In this document: in pieces, positions 35,756-44,479 of the stretch | Layout: each line of letters starts with the position of its first letter | How positions within the stretch are numbered: position 1 is the first letter of the stretch | Source: Dyadobacter pollutisoli | GTDB taxonomy: Bacteria; Bacteroidota; Bacteroidia; Cytophagales; Spirosomataceae | NCBI RefSeq assembly: GCF_026625565.1 | Contig: NZ_CP112998.1 | Coordinates: 6,484,501 to 6,548,500 of the forward strand | Direction of reading: 5' to 3' | Length of the DNA: 64,000 bases | Program-made: the position numbers and the translations under genes | Notes under the pieces: generated by a model | Told to the model about the DNA's origin: nothing | Databases searched by the model: none | Seen by the model: the letters and a program-made list of their open reading frames with translations, nothing else

Positions 35756-36322
35756 TTATGATTTTACTCTTTCTACGTAATCGTATGTGCGGGTATCGAC
35801 TTTGATTTTTTGTCCTTCTTCAATAAACAAAGGAACCATAATTCTTGCACCTGTCTCCACTTCGATTGCTTTTTTAGGAGAGTTGGCGGTATCACCTTTC
35901 AAGCCAGGCTCAGAGTAGGTTACGGTCAATTCCACAAACGGAGGCAGCTCGCAAAGCAAAGCGGCATCATTTTCAGTATTGATAAGAATTTCCACTTCTT
36001 GCCCTTCCTTCATCAGGTCGGCATTGGTAACCAGTTTTTCGTCAATCAACACCTGGTCAAATGTTTCGGAATTCATAAAGTTGAAACCAACTTCGTCTTT
36101 ATATAAAAACTGGAATTTGTGTCTTTCAACGCGAACGGGAATAATACCTGCACCGGAAGAAAAAGTATTATCCAACACTTTTCCAGAGGTAAGGCTTTTC
36201 AGTTTGGTGCGTACAAAGGCGTTTCCTTTACCAGGTTTTACGTGCTGAAATTCTATAACCTGAAAAAGATCGTGGTTATAATGTATCACTAACCCATTAC
36301 GCAAATCTGCAGTAGTTGCCAT
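35756..36322 (-). CDS. efp: Elongation factor P
   Basis: EF-P (188 residues, three beta-barrel domains) rescues ribosomes stalled on polyproline. The tip of domain I reads HVKPGKGNAFVRTKLK, with K32 as the residue that is modified in many bacteria. The C-terminal motif ETGARIMVPLFIEEGQKIKV is canonical. Its modification enzymes are not in the window. It sits between fabH and accB in the lipid operon. Confidence 0.98.
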   Translation of the reverse strand: MATTADLRNGLVIHYNHDLFQVIEFQHVKPGKGNAFVRTKLKSLTSGKVLDNTFSSGAGIIPVRVERHKFQFLYKDEVGFNFMNSETFDQVLIDEKLVTNADLMKEGQEVEILINTENDAALLCELPPFVELTVTYSEPGLKGDTANSPKKAIEVETGARIMVPLFIEEGQKIKVDTRTYDYVERVKS

Positions 36323-36370
36323 TTTTATTCAATAAAATTTATAATAATGCTTTTTTGGTCAATCACATAG

Positions 36371-37366
36371 TTAAGCACCGTAAGCCCATTTCAAGTAAAT
36401 GGAACCCCAGGTGAAACCTCCTCCAAATGCGGCCAGTACCAGGTTATCTCCTTTTTTAAGCTGTGATTCATAATCCCACAGGCAAAGAGGTATTGTTGCT
36501 GCCGTGGTGTTTCCGTATTTCTGGATGTTTACCATCACTTTATCCATCCCCACGCCCATGCGGTGAGCGGTGGCTTCTATGATCCTGCGGTTGGCCTGAT
36601 GTGGTACCAGCCAGGCGATATCGTCTCCTGTAAGTCCATTCTTTTCCATGATCTCAGCGGAAATGTCGGCCATGTTGGTAACGGCAAACTTGAAAACCTG
36701 CGCGCCATCCTGGAAAACGTAATGCATTCCTTTGTCAATAGTCTCATGCGTGGGCGGGTACCGGCTTCCTCCTCCTTTTTGGTTGAGATAAGGGTAACCT
36801 ACACCGTCGGATTTGATAATGGAATCAATGATACCATTTCCTTCGGTATCCGGTTCGAGCAAAACCGCTCCGGCACCGTCACCAAAAAGGATACAGGTTT
36901 TGCGGTCGGTATAATCTACGATAGCGGACATTTTGTCGGCACCGACGATGATTATTTTTTTATATTTTCCTGTTTCAATGAATTGCGAACCCAGTGTGAG
37001 CGCATATACAAAACCTGAGCAGGCAGCCTGGATATCGAAACTTCCGACATTGCGGATGCCTACCATATCACAGATAAGATTGGCAGTACACGGGAAAACA
37101 AAATCAGGGGTAGTAGTGGCGCAAATCAGCAGATCAATTTCGTCCGGGCGTGTATTGGTTTTGGCAAGCAGCCCTTTTACAGCCTCGGCACCCATATGTG
37201 AACTTCCTAAACCTTCACCTTTGAGGATACGCCTTTCTTTGATACCAGTGCGGCTTACGATCCATTCATCGTTCGTCGCCACCATTGTTTCCAGTTCGGC
37301 ATTTGTCAAAATATAATCAGGCACATACCCTTGTATTCCTGTTATAGAGGCTTTGATTTGGGTCAT
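36371..37366 (-). CDS. fabH: Beta-ketoacyl-ACP synthase III
   Basis: FabH condenses acetyl-CoA with malonyl-ACP to start fatty acid synthesis. The 331-residue protein has the full catalytic triad: C116 in DIQAACSGF, H256 in VPHQANRR and N286 in YGNTTAA. It follows plsX by 87 bp in the lipid operon. Confidence 0.98.
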   Translation of the reverse strand: MTQIKASITGIQGYVPDYILTNAELETMVATNDEWIVSRTGIKERRILKGEGLGSSHMGAEAVKGLLAKTNTRPDEIDLLICATTTPDFVFPCTANLICDMVGIRNVGSFDIQAACSGFVYALTLGSQFIETGKYKKIIIVGADKMSAIVDYTDRKTCILFGDGAGAVLLEPDTEGNGIIDSIIKSDGVGYPYLNQKGGGSRYPPTHETIDKGMHYVFQDGAQVFKFAVTNMADISAEIMEKNGLTGDDIAWLVPHQANRRIIEATAHRMGVGMDKVMVNIQKYGNTTAATIPLCLWDYESQLKKGDNLVLAAFGGGFTWGSIYLKWAYGA

Positions 37367-37453
37367 GATAAAATTAACTATTCAAACTCCGAATAGATTT
37401 TGGTAAAAAGGACAGTATCAGTTTATTCATAATGTGGTTGTCGCTTACAGAGA

Positions 37454-38392
37454 CTAATTCAATGCTTGTGCTATATGCAAATATGCCTTGGATTTGACCT
37501 GCTTAAACGCCCAGCCGATCATATTCTTTATCGCTAAAGGTGAAGAAATTCCATGAGCGATCATAACATTCCCGTTTACCCCGATAATGGAGCTGCCTCC
37601 AATTGATTCGTAATTAGTCTGATCTATAAAATCATCCTGAAAACCTCTCTTTTTGGAAATTTCGTACAGCGATTCTCCCAATTTAAACAAAATATTACCG
37701 GTAAAGCCGTCCGTAACAATTACATCCGCTTTGTTGGTAAAGAGGTCTTTTCCCTCAATATTTCCGATAAAATTGATTCGCTTATTTTGTTTGAGAAGGG
37801 GATAGGTCGCCTGGGAAGTGAGTGAGCCTTTTTGCTCTTCTTCTCCAATATTCATCAGCGCAACACGCGGACGATCTATTTGAAAGGTATATTGGGCAAA
37901 AATAGAACCGATCTCACCGAATTGGGCAAGAACCTCGGGTTTGCAGTCAGCATTGGCACCGATATCAAGCATGATAGAATATCCGCCGCCGACCTGTGGT
38001 ACAAATCCGGCAATGGCAGGTCTGATAATTCCTTCGATAGCTTTAATGCTAAACAAGGCGCCTACATGCATTGCTCCGGTATTTCCTGCACTGCAGAATA
38101 TATCGACTTCTTTTTCTTTCAGAAGTTTGAAACCCACTCCTATGCTGGAATTAGGTTTTTGAGAAAGGGCTTTCGTTGGATGTTCACCCATCTCGATAAC
38201 ATCTTCTGCGTGAACGACGTCAACATTAGTAGGAGTGAAATTGTTTTGGTTAAAAATTTCCCAAATAACACTTTCACGGCCAATTAAAACGATTCTCGCC
38301 TCGGATGGTAGCTCAGAAGCGGCCTGGATAACCCCTTCAACAATTGCCTGTGGAGCTAAATCTCCCCCCATAGCATCTACCGCAATTTTCAT
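37454..38392 (-). CDS. plsX: Phosphate acyltransferase PlsX
   Basis: PlsX makes acyl-phosphate from acyl-ACP for phospholipid synthesis. The 312-residue protein opens with MKIAVDAMGGDLAPQAIV and contains FCSAGNTGAMHVGALF and VIVTDGFTGNILFKLGES, all family hallmarks. It lies between rpmF and fabH. Confidence 0.97.
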   Translation of the reverse strand: MKIAVDAMGGDLAPQAIVEGVIQAASELPSEARIVLIGRESVIWEIFNQNNFTPTNVDVVHAEDVIEMGEHPTKALSQKPNSSIGVGFKLLKEKEVDIFCSAGNTGAMHVGALFSIKAIEGIIRPAIAGFVPQVGGGYSIMLDIGANADCKPEVLAQFGEIGSIFAQYTFQIDRPRVALMNIGEEEQKGSLTSQATYPLLKQNKRINFIGNIEGKDLFTNKADVIVTDGFTGNILFKLGESLYEISKKRGFQDDFIDQTNYESIGGSSIIGVNGNVMIAHGISSPLAIKNMIGWAFKQVKSKAYLHIAQALN

Positions 38393-38524
38393 TTACACGC
38401 TGTTATTTTAGACTAATAAGTTAGAAATCGAAGGTGTAAATTTAGCAGATGTGTCGTAGTAAAAAAGAATTTCGCAACAACTTTTATAGGGCTGCTGCGA
38501 AATTGATATGCTCATCGACTGAAA

Positions 38525-38719
38525 CTAAACTGTTTTAGTGTAGTTTTCAACTACCACTTTTCCTCTGTAAACCAAGTTGCCTTCGTGAACGTGAGCACGA
38601 TGTAACTGGTGAATTTCTCCGGTTGAAGAATCAGTGCCTAATTGCTTTCCGGTAAGGAAGTCATGCGCTCTGCGTGTATCGCGACGTGTAGTGGAATGTC
38701 TCCGCTTAGGATGTGCCAT
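38525..38719 (-). CDS. rpmF: Ribosomal protein bL32
   Basis: The 64-residue basic protein begins MAHPKRRHSTTRRDTRRAHD, the bL32 signature. It has no cysteines, so it is the zinc-free form. It lies between yceD and plsX, the conserved gene order in bacteria. Confidence 0.97.
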   Translation of the reverse strand: MAHPKRRHSTTRRDTRRAHDFLTGKQLGTDSSTGEIHQLHRAHVHEGNLVYRGKVVVENYTKTV

Positions 38720-38805
38720 GATGCTTTATGTTCTGTTGTTTATTTTTGTTGTTTTGATCCAAGGGTTGAAACCCCTGGTTATAAAATTATCGGTCTTACT
38801 AACCA

Positions 38806-39360
38806 TTACTCCCCTCTCAGTTTTTTCAATGCTTCCCAGCGGGGGTCAATTTTTTCTTCTTCTTCGTTGTCAATTACGCCTTTTTCGTCTCCTGATGAGT
38901 AAACAAGCACCCCATCTTCTTCATCCAGCGGGTCAGATTCGTCATTTTCATCACGCAAATCCGGATGTATTTTTTTGATGGGCAGCGAAAGGGCTATAAA
39001 GTCAAAAATATAACGGGCAATATTAATCCTGTTGGTATTCCGGTTTATAATCTCAATCTCATCAGTCAGTTCCTCATCGTGATCGCCGAACTTCAATATG
39101 ATACGTTCGTTTGAATCAACCGGTTCCTCGAAAGGTTCCAGGCTTCTGTCACAAATCAGGGTTACTGTCCCTTTTGTCTGGAAATTAAGCTGCATCATGG
39201 TAGCGGATTTGTTCAGAACAACATGTGTTTTGAACGAGCCGTGCTCTATCAGATCCTGTTCCAGTTCCTGAAAAAATGCATCACCGGATTCCATGTCATA
39301 GTCATACTGTTTGTCTTCCAAACCGTAAATGTCTATGTTGTATTTACTTAGCTCTTTCAC
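38806..39360 (-). CDS. yceD: YceD/DUF177-family protein
   Basis: From the GTG at 39360 the protein has 184 residues and begins VKELSKYNIDIYGLEDKQYD, then GDHDEELTDEIEIINRNTNR and a highly acidic C-terminus ending in RWEALKKLRGE. YceD proteins, encoded upstream of rpmF, are linked to 23S rRNA accumulation in plants and bacteria. The GTG is chosen because the only upstream start (TTG 39384) falls inside the -7 promoter box at 39382-39389 and could not be transcribed from that promoter. Confidence 0.85.
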   Translation of the reverse strand: MKELSKYNIDIYGLEDKQYDYDMESGDAFFQELEQDLIEHGSFKTHVVLNKSATMMQLNFQTKGTVTLICDRSLEPFEEPVDSNERIILKFGDHDEELTDEIEIINRNTNRINIARYIFDFIALSLPIKKIHPDLRDENDESDPLDEEDGVLVYSSGDEKGVIDNEEEEKIDPRWEALKKLRGE

Positions 39361-39381
39361 TTCTTCTGTCAAAAAGGACTG

Positions 39382-39389
39382 CAAAGGTA
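39382..39389 (-). promoter_or_regulatory. -7 promoter box (TACCTTTG) of the yceD-accC operon
   Basis: The minus strand reads TACCTTTG, a perfect match to the Bacteroidota -7 consensus TAnnTTTG, about 22 bp before the GTG start of yceD. About 20 bp upstream is a T-rich stretch (near 39410-39420) that could serve as the -33 element. The predicted start of transcription is near 39376, giving a leader of roughly 16 nt. Confidence 0.65.
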
Positions 39390-39456
39390 ATGTCTTTCGT
39401 TTTAATAAAAAAACTATGGAGAAATTTTATTACTGCCGTAAACCAGTTGGTTAGGG

Positions 39457-40089
39457 TCAGATCTTTCTCGCAGGATTGCCAAAATAGGTAGCTCCGGCTG
39501 GCACATTCTCAACAACGACTGATCCGGCACCTACGCGCGCATTTTTGCCGATCTCGATCCCCGCCACGATAATCGCCCCTGAACCAATAAAAACGCCATT
39601 ATTCAGTTTGACACGATCATTAATAATAGCGCCAGCACCGATCGTGACAAAATCACCAACCTCTACGGAAGTATCGACAACTGCGGCAGTTTGTACCAGG
39701 CAATGATGGCCAATTTTGGATTTTGCGCCGATGACAACCCGGGCGCTAATGAGGTTGCCATGCCCGATCGCCGCCATATCCGAAATGATAGAGCTGTCGT
39801 GAATTGCATTGACAGGCATTGTTTTATAGTCATTAGTCAGTGCCTCCACGAGTCTTTCACGTACCGATCGTTCGCCGATAGCGACAAATGCCTCACATTT
39901 TGAGCCAATTATGCTGAGAAAGCCAGTGTCATCGGTATCTCCCAATACACTTACATCTCCAAATTCTTTTCCATGGAGGTCTTTATGATCGTCAAGCAGG
40001 CCGTAAACCAGCACATTGTTTCGTCTGAAAATATCAAGGGCCTGAACGCCCAGATCTCCTGCGCCAAAAATTAAAACGGGGTTTTCCAT
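39457..40089 (-). CDS. NeuD/PglD-family sugar O- or N-acyltransferase
   Basis: The start at ATG 40089 gives 211 residues: an N-terminal Rossmann-like domain (MENPVLIFGAGDLGVQALDI) and a C-terminal left-handed beta-helix of hexapeptide repeats (ISARVVIGAKSKIGHHCLVQ and IGAGAIINDRVKLNNGVFIG). NeuD/PglD enzymes acetylate sialic acid or bacillosamine-type sugars on the cell surface. No sugar pathway genes are adjacent, so the acceptor is unknown. The upstream GTG at 40122 would add a hydrophobic stretch and is unlikely. Confidence 0.88.
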   Translation of the reverse strand: MENPVLIFGAGDLGVQALDIFRRNNVLVYGLLDDHKDLHGKEFGDVSVLGDTDDTGFLSIIGSKCEAFVAIGERSVRERLVEALTNDYKTMPVNAIHDSSIISDMAAIGHGNLISARVVIGAKSKIGHHCLVQTAAVVDTSVEVGDFVTIGAGAIINDRVKLNNGVFIGSGAIIVAGIEIGKNARVGAGSVVVENVPAGATYFGNPARKI

Positions 40090-40196
40090 ATAATTAAGTA
40101 TTAAATAAGTAAAAGTCATCACAGACAGGAAGGTCCGCAGATGACTAAAAAATCAAGCCACTGCCCGGCCGGCAGTACTACATATATAAGACCGGT

Positions 40197-40841
40197 TTAA
40201 AGGAAAGTTACGCGAAATACGAAAGGACTGCCGTATGGAGAAAGGTTCTGTCCGCTGTATTGGTCGATCTGGCTGTTGTAGCTCAGGTTATATAATGCTG
40301 TAAAATGAACGGCTTTAATGAAGCGTCCGCCGATAGGCTGGGAGTAGGACGCTCCGACCATCGGTGAACCGAGCCATTTCCTCTTTTGATAAGATCCTTC
40401 GACATTCAATGCCTCAAATTCCGCTATAATGTTGACTACCGGTACCACATTGTACATTAAGAAACCACGGCCGCCATAGTAAACAGTATTGATGTCATAA
40501 TATTTGTATCTGAAATACATTAAAGTTGCCCCGACACCGCCGACCAGTTTTTCGGTAAGCTCATAACCCGCCATAGGAGACAAGTTGATATTGGTTACGG
40601 TTCCCAGGCTAAGTCCAAAACTACCTCCCAGGCGCACGCGTTCGAGAAAAGGGCGGTCCTTAAAATCAGCCAGCTTCTTTTTTTCTTCCAATTTTTTATA
40701 TTCTACCGGCGGCACAGGTTTTTCCTCTGGTCTTTCCTTTTTAAGAGAATCGGGGCGGTAATACTCGTCCTGGGCCATTAATGAAGGACATATAAAAATG
40801 GTAAGCAGCATGATGCATAGCAGGAGGATTTTACTTTTCAT
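40197..40841 (-). CDS. Exported protein, probable outer-membrane beta-structure
   Basis: The 214-residue protein has a signal peptide (MKSKILLLCIMLLTIFICPS, cut near LMAQ), a Glu/Lys/Pro-rich segment (about 28-60) and then strands of alternating hydrophobicity (GGSFGLSLGTVTNINLSPMA, GVGATLMYFRYKYYD, KAVHFTALYNLSY) ending in FVFRVTFL, a C-terminal aromatic-rich strand typical of outer membrane barrels. Family not recognised; function unknown. Divergent from the M61 peptidase gene. Confidence 0.7.
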   Translation of the reverse strand: MKSKILLLCIMLLTIFICPSLMAQDEYYRPDSLKKERPEEKPVPPVEYKKLEEKKKLADFKDRPFLERVRLGGSFGLSLGTVTNINLSPMAGYELTEKLVGGVGATLMYFRYKYYDINTVYYGGRGFLMYNVVPVVNIIAEFEALNVEGSYQKRKWLGSPMVGASYSQPIGGRFIKAVHFTALYNLSYNSQIDQYSGQNLSPYGSPFVFRVTFL

Positions 40842-40919
40842 CTTAAAATCGTTTATTTTATAATATTGTAAGTAGTAACGCAGAAACCCTCTAATTCGGT
40901 AACCACTATTTAATTATCT

Positions 40920-42392
40920 ATGCATTATAACGTTTCGGTATCAGATCCTCAGTCTCACCTATTGTTGATTACCTATACAATTCCTGAAATCAATGATGAC
41001 TATATCGAAATTCAATTACCTTCATGGAGGCCGGGGCGGTATGAAATTCAAAATTTCGCCAAAAATATTCAATTTATCGAAGCGATCTCCGCCGACCAGC
41101 AGAAACTATCTATTCATAAAGTAACGAAAGACCGCTGGCGGGTTGGAACGGCCGGCGAAAAAGAGGTACAAATTCGCTATGCTTATTACGCGATCAGCCA
41201 GAACGCAGGAACCAGTTATGTGGACGAAGAGCTCTGGTACCTGAATTTTATCAACTTCTGCATGTACACCGAGGGACGGATTTCCGAACCTTATACTATT
41301 CATCTGGAACTGCCGGAAGGTTATCAGATCGCCTGCGGGTTACCTTCCACGGGTAATGTATTGTCAGCAAAAGACTTTTATCAGCTTGTCGACAGTCCTT
41401 TGCTGGCTTCCCAATCCCTGCAAAAGTGTGAGTATGTAGTCCGTGGTGTGCAATTTAAGATATGGATGCACGGAAATCTTCGTCCCAACTGGCGGCGCAT
41501 TGAAAGGGATTTCCGGCGCTTCTCCCGCGAGCAGATCGCGACAATGGGGGAGTTTCCTGAAACAGACTATCATTTCCTGAACCTGATCCTTCCTACGGCA
41601 TTCTATCACGGCGTAGAGCATCATAATTCTACGATGATCGTGCTCGGACCGGACGATGAGGGGGAAGGATTATATGCGGATTTGCTGGGCGTGAGCTCGC
41701 ATGAATTGTTCCATGCATGGAATATCATCAGGATCCGGCCGAAGGAAATGCTTCCTTATGATTTTACGAAAGAGAATTACTTCCGTACCTGTTTTGTCGC
41801 GGAAGGCTGCACAACCTATTATGGGGATGTTTTTCTGAAACGCGCAGGGGTTTTCACCGACGAAACTTACATTAAGGAATTGCAGGTTTACATGAAGCGG
41901 CATTTTGAAAACAGTGCACATGCCACGCAGTCTCTGGCTGACTCTTCATTCGACCTCTGGCTCGATGGTTATGAAAAAGGTATTCCTAATCGTAAGGTTT
42001 CAGTGTATCACAAAGGTGCGTTGGTAGCGCTGATCCTTGATTTATTTTTAAGAAAAAAATCAAATCACGCGCAGTCCCTGGACGATGTGATGCGGTTGCT
42101 ATGGGTACGTTTTGGAAAGCCTTTTGTCGGCTATACCTTGGAAGATTACATCAGTTCGGTGGAGGAAGTAGCCGGTGAAACGCTCGAATGGTACTGGAAT
42201 GACTGTATTTTCACCAGTGAACCACTGGAATTCAGGTTGAATGAAGCACTGGCATTTGTTGGCTTGCAAATGTCCACATTCAGTAATGGCAACATTCAAT
42301 TGAATGTACTGGACGACTTTAAAGCGAAATTGCAGCGAGATAAATGGTTGGCGACGGTGCAGGTTTTGTCACTGGAAGAGGAAGAGGAATAG
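40920..42392 (+). CDS. M61-family glycyl aminopeptidase-like metallopeptidase
   Basis: The 490-residue protein has the N-terminal M61 beta domain (LPSWRPGRYEIQNFAKNIQF) and the peptidase domain with zinc motif H261-E-L-F-H265 and a glutamate at E295 (FVAEGCTTYYGD). M61 enzymes remove N-terminal Gly or Ala. Two things differ from many Bacteroidota members: no signal peptide is visible at the N-terminus (MHYNVSVSDPQSHLLLITYT), and the chain ends about residue 490 without the usual C-terminal PDZ domain. It may act in the cytoplasm. The next gene is convergent. Confidence 0.88.
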   Translation: MHYNVSVSDPQSHLLLITYTIPEINDDYIEIQLPSWRPGRYEIQNFAKNIQFIEAISADQQKLSIHKVTKDRWRVGTAGEKEVQIRYAYYAISQNAGTSYVDEELWYLNFINFCMYTEGRISEPYTIHLELPEGYQIACGLPSTGNVLSAKDFYQLVDSPLLASQSLQKCEYVVRGVQFKIWMHGNLRPNWRRIERDFRRFSREQIATMGEFPETDYHFLNLILPTAFYHGVEHHNSTMIVLGPDDEGEGLYADLLGVSSHELFHAWNIIRIRPKEMLPYDFTKENYFRTCFVAEGCTTYYGDVFLKRAGVFTDETYIKELQVYMKRHFENSAHATQSLADSSFDLWLDGYEKGIPNRKVSVYHKGALVALILDLFLRKKSNHAQSLDDVMRLLWVRFGKPFVGYTLEDYISSVEEVAGETLEWYWNDCIFTSEPLEFRLNEALAFVGLQMSTFSNGNIQLNVLDDFKAKLQRDKWLATVQVLSLEEEEE

Positions 42393-42400
42393 TTTTTTAG

Positions 42401-42487
42401 CTGTCGGCTTTCGGCAGTCGGCCGTCAAGTAGTTGCAAAATCTATAATTTAAATAAAAACCGATAGCTGACAGCCGACAGCCGAAGT
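42401..42487. repeat. Inverted heptamer-word element, copy 2 (word CCGACAG)
   Basis: Left arm words on the plus strand: CTGTCGG (42401), CTTTCGG (42408), CAGTCGG (42415). Right arm words: CCGATAG (42460), CTGACAG (42467), CCGACAG (42474), CCGAAGT (42481). The arms are mutually complementary with an AT-rich spacer and lie between two convergent genes. Word and layout match the element at 1506-1625. Confidence 0.78.
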
Positions 42488-42489
42488 CA

Positions 42490-43395
42490 CTAGAATATTT
42501 CCTTCAAAGCAGCTTCCAGGTCAGGGAATTTGTATATGAAATCCGTTTCTTCACTGACCCGTTTATTGATCAAATAGCTGCTACCCAGTACAATATTGGC
42601 CATTTCTCCAAAAGCGATCCGTAGTGCAAAAGCGGGAACATTGGGTAGCCATTGTGGTTTGTCCAGTGCACGGCAAATTGCCTTGGTGAGTTCTTCGTTC
42701 GTTGCGACGCCTGTCGTTGCATTGTATGCGCCGTGCCAATTGTCGTTTTCTAGTCCTGCAATGTACATGTTACACAGGTCGTCCAGGTGAATCCATGACA
42801 TCCATTGTTTGCCCGAGCCTAGCGGTGCGCCAAACCCGAAACGTGCAGGTTGTGCCATTCTTTCGAGCGCACCGCCATCTTTGCTGAGCACGATTCCCGT
42901 TCGTAGCTTTACAGTCCTGACACCCAGTGCGCCAACTGAGTCTGCCGCTTTTTCCCACAAAACTGTCACTTTGGATAAAAAATCGTTACCCGGTGGTGAG
43001 GCTTCGGTATGGCGTACATCCCCGGTATCTTCACCATAATAGCTGCTGCCGGATGCTGATACGAAGGCGGCGGGGAATATTCCTTTCTCTTTTAATTTCT
43101 CCGAAATTAATTGAATGGAATCGGTACGGCTGGAAATGATAACCTTTTTACGCTCCTCGGTCCAGCGTTTATCGGCTACCCCTGCGCCTGCCAAATGAAT
43201 TAGGAAGTGTACATTGTCCAATGCGCCTTCCTCTATGTAGCCTTTGCTCACATCCCATTCAAATACCTGAACAGATGGAATGGATTTCTTTTTACGGCTG
43301 AGGTAAGCAATATTGTAGCCTTTCTTTAATAAAATCTCAGTGAGTCGCTTTCCGATCAGTCCTGTTCCTCCGGTAATCAATACTTTTTTGCCCAT
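42490..43395 (-). CDS. TIGR01777-type SDR epimerase family protein
   Basis: The 301-residue protein starts with a dinucleotide-binding loop (KKVLITGGTGLIGKRLTEIL) and has the family features FEWDVSKGYIEEGALDN-like text, FVSASGSSYYGEDTGD and WMSWIHLDDLCNMYI. This is the SDR39U1/YfcH-like family, predicted nucleotide-dependent oxidoreductases of unknown physiological substrate. It is followed by a PlsC-like gene upstream on the same strand (33 bp), so they may be one unit. Confidence 0.88.
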   Translation of the reverse strand: MGKKVLITGGTGLIGKRLTEILLKKGYNIAYLSRKKKSIPSVQVFEWDVSKGYIEEGALDNVHFLIHLAGAGVADKRWTEERKKVIISSRTDSIQLISEKLKEKGIFPAAFVSASGSSYYGEDTGDVRHTEASPPGNDFLSKVTVLWEKAADSVGALGVRTVKLRTGIVLSKDGGALERMAQPARFGFGAPLGSGKQWMSWIHLDDLCNMYIAGLENDNWHGAYNATTGVATNEELTKAICRALDKPQWLPNVPAFALRIAFGEMANIVLGSSYLINKRVSEETDFIYKFPDLEAALKEIF

Positions 43396-43427
43396 ACATT
43401 ATATAGCTTTAAAAAGCGTACCAGCCT

Positions 43428-44246
43428 CTATTGCTGAGTAATTGGAACAGACCCATCGTTGGGCGCTTCCTGCTCAATGGCCCTGGTAACTCGCTCGATC
43501 ATGCTGTCGATCGATTCGTCGGGCAGGAAATGCATAGCAGGTTTGAAATGAACGGTTATCTTAGTGTTACGCTTCTTAAAACGCAACCCTTTTTTGTCAA
43601 ATGCTCTTCGGAAACCGTTAATCACCACGGGAATGACAATAGGCTGATGATCTTTGATTAAATGAGCGGTGCCTTTTCTTACCGGCGCGTAGGGTTTGGT
43701 AGTACCTTGTGGGAAGCTCACTACCCAGCCGTGACTAAGGCCCATTCCTATCCGGTCCTGCGCAGAATTGTCGAGCTGCCGGGCGACATTCTCACCGTTA
43801 GCCCTCCACGAACGTTCGATGGTGATAGCGCCCCCAATGCTGAACAACCTGGGCAATATTCCGCCCTTCATGGTTTCCGCTGCCGCCACGTAGTAGCATC
43901 GCGCTCGCGGAGAAAAAAGGTAGAATGGGGGAGAAATGGTGTCTTTATAGCCCCATTTGATAGCACAGAAAATATGGTAAAATGCGATTACATCCGCAAA
44001 GTAAGTCTGATGGTTGGAGAGAAAAAGCACTCCGTTATCCGGCAGCTCCAGCAGCTGATCGCTTCCCGTAATGTTGATCTTGTTGACGGCAGTATATCGG
44101 TAGTAAGTAAACCAACCAAATACAAATATGAAGAAACGTTTGAGGAGCAGGGAGTTGCCAAATGGATCCTTTTCAAAAATGCCAAAAAAGTCGAGGCCGA
44201 CCAGCCAGGACGGTAACAAACTGTATGTACGCTTCTTCAAATTCAT
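43428..44246 (-). CDS. Lysophospholipid acyltransferase family (PlsC-like) protein
   Basis: The 272-residue protein has a membrane-associated N-terminal region and PlsC-type blocks: LFLSNHQTYFADV (block I), GGAITIERSW (block II-like), VVSFPQGTTKP (block III) and PIVIPVVINGFRRAF (block IV). It would esterify a lysophospholipid with an acyl chain. In block I the H-to-D spacing is HX5D rather than the usual HX4D, and block III has Gln where FPEGT is common. Catalytic activity is thus less sure than fold assignment. Confidence 0.8.
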   Translation of the reverse strand: MNLKKRTYSLLPSWLVGLDFFGIFEKDPFGNSLLLKRFFIFVFGWFTYYRYTAVNKINITGSDQLLELPDNGVLFLSNHQTYFADVIAFYHIFCAIKWGYKDTISPPFYLFSPRARCYYVAAAETMKGGILPRLFSIGGAITIERSWRANGENVARQLDNSAQDRIGMGLSHGWVVSFPQGTTKPYAPVRKGTAHLIKDHQPIVIPVVINGFRRAFDKKGLRFKKRNTKITVHFKPAMHFLPDESIDSMIERVTRAIEQEAPNDGSVPITQQ

Positions 44247-44436
44247 AGTTTAAGTCAGGTGTTCGGCCATTTGCCCGGCTTTGGGAATGATGGTTACAAA
44301 AACAACTTTTGTACCAATCGGACGTAATTTATGTAATAAGCAGAGTTAATGTAAAATATATTTTTGTCGGCACAGGTTGTGCCGGGTTCGTGCTAAGGAA
44401 TTGGCATGATTCTTTCGTAAAATACATTACATAACT

Positions 44437-44444
44437 TAATTTTG
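44437..44444 (+). promoter_or_regulatory. Candidate -7 box (TAATTTTG) of the M48 peptidase gene
   Basis: TAATTTTG matches TAnnTTTG 36 bp before the start codon of the M48 gene. A TTTCG at 44413-44417, 19 bp upstream of the box, is a one-mismatch candidate for the -33 element. The rest of the 233-bp gap to the divergent PlsC-like gene showed nothing clear. Confidence 0.45.
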
Positions 44445-44479
44445 ACCAACTCCATAGTCACAGTCGTAGTATCAATTAT

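Noticed and set aside
38750..38790. Second copy of the 50-bp palindrome (GGGTTGAAACCCCTGG)
   Set aside because: Only a short imperfect dyad with a similar word is present; too weak to list as the same element.
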